This document shows, piece by piece, positions 32,379 through 34,700 of a stretch of 34,700 nucleotides of DNA; position 1 is the stretch's first letter, and each line of letters begins with the position of its first letter. Both the position numbers and the translations under genes were made by a program. The stretch spans positions 1 to 34,700 of the forward strand of contig NZ_JAQSEA010000163.1 in the NCBI RefSeq assembly GCF_029946185.1, written 5' to 3'. Source of the stretch: Prosthecobacter sp. GTDB taxonomy: Bacteria; Verrucomicrobiota; Verrucomicrobiia; Verrucomicrobiales; Verrucomicrobiaceae. The notes below the pieces were generated by a model that was given only the letters and a program-made list of their open reading frames with translations, was not told the origin of the DNA and did no database searches.

Positions 32379-33683
32379 TCACTTCATCACCATCGGCTGC
32401 CCCGTGCATTCCAGCACGCTGTGCCACAGCTCCTGCGTAGGATCGACCTTGCGACGACCATGGATGACGAGTTCCAGCGGCAGATGCACATACGAATTGT
32501 GCCATCGGCCCACCAGCATGTTCGTCTTGCCCGCCATCGCCGCATGCACTGCGTTTTGCGCAAGGCGTGAGCAGTACACATTGTCCTGCGCGTTGGCTGG
32601 CACGCTGCGTACGATGTAGCTCGGGTCGATGTACTTGAGGTTTACCTCGGTCTTCCGTTCCTTGAAGAAGGCATTGATGCGGTCCTTCAAAAACGGGCCG
32701 ATGTCGCCGTAGCGCTTGTTGCCGCTGGCATCGGTCTCATTGCTGGTTTCCATGAGGTGCTGCCCCGCACCTTCCGCCACCACGATCACGGCGCTGCCAC
32801 GTTTGGTCAGCCGTTGCCGCAGAAATTCCAGAAAGCCAGCTTCGCCTTCGAGTTCAAAATGCACCTCCGGAATCAGTACAAAATCCACGTTGCTGCCTGC
32901 CAGCGCCGCATAGCACGCGATGAATCCTGAATCACGTCCCATGAGCTTCACCAAGCCCACGCCGTTCACCGCGCCCGTCGCCTCGACATACGCACATTTC
33001 ACCGCCTGCACGGCGGCATCGAAGGCCGTTTCAAATCCAAAGCTCTTGTCGAGATGGCGGATGTCGTTGTCGATGGTCTTTGGAATTCCGACCACCGCTT
33101 TCTTCAATCCGCGCCGTTCAATTTCCTTCACGATCTCCGCCGCGCCGCGCAGCGTGCCGTCCCCACCGATGACGAAGAGAATATCGACCTTCATGTCCTC
33201 CAGCGTGTCCACCATCTCACCGATGTCCTGCTTGCCTCGCGAGCTTCCCAGCAGCGTCCCGCCAAAGTGGTGCGCCTGTTCAACCGACGTAGGTTTAAGC
33301 AGCAGCGGCGTGTGGCCAAAGCGCTGCACCAGCCCCTCGTAGCCGTAGCGAAAGCCATACACACGCGCGACTCCGTATTGTTGATGGCAGCGGTTCACGA
33401 TGCCACGGATGATGTCGTTCAAGCCTGGGCAGAGACCGCCGCACGTCACGATGCCGACCGTGGTCTTGGCCGTGTCAAAATAGATCATCTCCCGCGGCCC
33501 CGCCTCTTCGTAGCTCGGCGTTGACACATCACGCCCGTCTTCGAGGAGGTGGCTGTGATAGAGAATGCGGTCTGTCGCGTCCTTTTTATAGGGTGCCTCC
33601 ACCCCGCCAATGCGGTGCAGAGGCGAGTGAATCGTACAGGGGCCGAGCGTGGGGATGCTCGTGTCGGAGGGGGCTGGGGTCAT
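32379..33683 (-). CDS. pfkA: 6-phosphofructokinase, probably ATP-dependent (long group)
   Basis: Product of 434 residues, longer than E. coli PfkA (320) and like the long bacterial, plant and trypanosome group. It phosphorylates fructose 6-phosphate in glycolysis. GIVTCGGLCPGLNDIIRG (77-94) begins the fold. GGDGT (173-177) has Gly at the position that is Asp in pyrophosphate-dependent enzymes, which favours ATP. PKTIDND (201-207) carries the catalytic Asp and has the Lys seen in pyrophosphate enzymes and also in long ATP enzymes. MGRDSGF and PEVHFELEG bind sugar phosphate. It is divergent from the KDPG aldolase gene across 132 bases, placing glycolytic and Entner-Doudoroff entry steps side by side. 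Confidence 0.92.
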   Translation of the reverse strand: MTPAPSDTSIPTLGPCTIHSPLHRIGGVEAPYKKDATDRILYHSHLLEDGRDVSTPSYEEAGPREMIYFDTAKTTVGIVTCGGLCPGLNDIIRGIVNRCHQQYGVARVYGFRYGYEGLVQRFGHTPLLLKPTSVEQAHHFGGTLLGSSRGKQDIGEMVDTLEDMKVDILFVIGGDGTLRGAAEIVKEIERRGLKKAVVGIPKTIDNDIRHLDKSFGFETAFDAAVQAVKCAYVEATGAVNGVGLVKLMGRDSGFIACYAALAGSNVDFVLIPEVHFELEGEAGFLEFLRQRLTKRGSAVIVVAEGAGQHLMETSNETDASGNKRYGDIGPFLKDRINAFFKERKTEVNLKYIDPSYIVRSVPANAQDNVYCSRLAQNAVHAAMAGKTNMLVGRWHNSYVHLPLELVIHGRRKVDPTQELWHSVLECTGQPMVMK

Positions 33684-33815
33684 GGCTGGCTGGCGGTACG
33701 TAGAGCAGGAGAAGTGCCATTCTACCTTTCCTCACCACACTTGTCTGACACAAAAGGCAATCCTCCAAGCGTACATGCAGGTTGCAAATCCACGCATCCA
33801 CTCCTGCTTCCAGCC

Positions 33816-34475
33816 ATGATCACCGCCTTTCCAGACAACCTTCGCCTGCAACTCCACCAGACCGGCGTGATCGCCGTTTTGATGATCGACCGTGTCGAAG
33901 ATGCCGTGCCGCTGGCTCGGGCGCTGCTTGCCGGTGGGGTTAATACCATCGAACTCACCTTGCGCACCTCCGCCGCGCTCCAGTGCCTCCGCCGCATTCG
34001 TGAAGAGGTGCCCGAGATGACCATCGGCGTGGGCACCATCCTCACTCCCCAGCAGGTGAACGATGCCAAAGACAATGGCGCAAGCTTCGGCGTGGCTCCC
34101 GGCATGAATCCCCGTGTCGTCGCCGAGGCCGTGCGCATTGGGCTGCCATTCGCGCCCGGTGTTTGCACCCCGACAGACATCGAACTTGCCATCGAAGCAG
34201 GGTGCCGCGTGCTTAAACTCTTTCCCTCAGAGCCCTGTGGTGGACTTGCGTATCTACGTGCCATCTCAGCCCCCTTCGCTCATCTTGGCGTTGAGTTCGT
34301 ACCGCTCGGCGGCGTGGGCGCGGGCAATGCTGCAGAATACCTGCGTGAACCGTCGGTGCTCGCGCTCGGTGGCTCATGGATCGCGCCGAAGGAGATCATT
34401 GCCAAAGGAGGTTGGGATCTCATCACCGCACGGGCGCGTGAGGCCACGGACATCGTCAAGCAAGTCCGCCCATGA
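33816..34475 (+). CDS. eda: 2-keto-3-deoxy-6-phosphogluconate (KDPG) aldolase
   Basis: Product of 219 residues from the ATG at 33816, the usual family length; upstream in-frame codons overlap the divergent kinase gene. It splits KDPG into pyruvate and glyceraldehyde 3-phosphate. The catalytic Glu46 is in NTIELTLR and the Schiff-base Lys134 in RVLKLFPSE. GVGTILTPQQ, GVAPGMNP, FAPGVCTPTDIE and PLGGVGAGN complete the TIM-barrel motifs. The stop overlaps the start of the next gene, a sugar kinase that fits KDG kinase (ATGA), so KDG can be phosphorylated and cleaved by products of one transcript. The input sugar acid (for example from uronates) is not shown by the window. The enzyme may also act on KDPGal or 4-hydroxy-2-oxoglutarate. 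Confidence 0.92.
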   Translation: MITAFPDNLRLQLHQTGVIAVLMIDRVEDAVPLARALLAGGVNTIELTLRTSAALQCLRRIREEVPEMTIGVGTILTPQQVNDAKDNGASFGVAPGMNPRVVAEAVRIGLPFAPGVCTPTDIELAIEAGCRVLKLFPSEPCGGLAYLRAISAPFAHLGVEFVPLGGVGAGNAAEYLREPSVLALGGSWIAPKEIIAKGGWDLITARAREATDIVKQVRP

Positions 34476-34700
34476 GTCGTGTCGTCACTTTGGGCGAAGT
34501 CATGCTGCGCCTCGCCACACCAGCCTTCGCACGTTTTCAGCAGGCCATGCCAGGCTGCCTGAATGCCAGCTTTGCCGGAGCCGAGGCCAGCATCGCAGCT
34601 TCGCTGGCCTATCTCGGTATCGACGCGGCCTTTGTCACCGCTTTGCCAAACCATGCCATTGCCGATGCCTGCATCGCCGATCTGCGCAGCCTCGGCGTCG
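34472..34700 (+). CDS. kdgK: 2-dehydro-3-deoxygluconokinase, PfkB family (partial)
   Basis: The first 76 codons lie in the window; the gene runs off the right edge. The start MSRVVTLGEVMLRLATPAFARF is that of PfkB-type KDG kinases (GEVMLRL, then a substrate loop), and FAGAEASIAASLAYLGIDAAFVTALP (in part) holds the family's GGAEANVA-like motif with Gly-Ala-Glu-Ala. It phosphorylates 2-keto-3-deoxygluconate to KDPG, the substrate of the aldolase encoded just before it. The reading frames overlap by four bases, so translation is probably coupled. In this motif the first Gly of GGAEA is Ala. The ATP-binding end is not visible, so the assignment depends on the N-terminus and neighbour. Confidence 0.82.
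   Translation, partial: MSRVVTLGEVMLRLATPAFARFQQAMPGCLNASFAGAEASIAASLAYLGIDAAFVTALPNHAIADACIADLRSLGV

Overview
The window looks like a chromosomal segment of a Verrucomicrobia-type bacterium, probably Verrucomicrobiaceae close to Prosthecobacter (inference). Four things point there. The DNA is GC-rich and AT-rich promoters stand out from it. Few genes have a clear Shine-Dalgarno sequence. Several exported proteins belong to families common in that phylum: a porin, a tandem BNR sialidase, purple-acid-phosphatase-like proteins and many lipoproteins. The lexA gene carries a perfect TGTTC-N4-GAACA operator, the motif described for Verrucomicrobia LexA. No phage, insertion sequence, CRISPR array, tRNA or rRNA was seen.

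Layout. 1-3650: the start of a porin gene (- strand) behind a sigma-54-like promoter and an NtrC-like dyad; a secreted zinc peptidase; a TPR protein-bioF pair; and lexA with its own operator. 3753-5387: a small lipoprotein and a three-gene regulatory module with the order and sizes of CnrY-CnrX-CnrH (membrane anti-sigma, periplasmic sensor, ECF sigma), whose reading frames overlap. 5384-11676: an M32 carboxypeptidase; a deoC-aldehyde dehydrogenase-pseudo-aldehyde dehydrogenase operon that looks like ALDH16 split in two; and a glutamate dehydrogenase. 11828-16335: a DinG-type helicase, ApbE flavin transferase, a Tat-exported metallophosphoesterase and a small exported protein.

16470-25286 is the most unusual part. 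An FHA protein with one membrane segment and a lysozyme-like lipoprotein come first. They are followed by a 1765-residue protein with an N-terminal FHA domain, about 1400 residues of coiled coil, and a C-terminal domain that resembles GrpE. The next gene encodes a short Hsp70 without a lid, and then comes a 110-residue protein of unknown function. I read the last three as a dedicated chaperone machine in which the nucleotide-exchange factor sits on the end of a giant phospho-threonine-reading rod.

25321-34700: an RsuA-type pseudouridine synthase and a polysaccharide deacetylase lipoprotein. Next is a gene-free stretch holding a strong minus-strand terminator and a probable small RNA. Then come a phosphatase-like protein that has lost metal ligands, a lectin-like exported protein, a sialidase-family protein, a phosphofructokinase, and the start of an Entner-Doudoroff-type pair (KDPG aldolase, KDG kinase). 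Hairpin repeats with a shared layout but different stem sequences lie at gene 3' ends in this last part.
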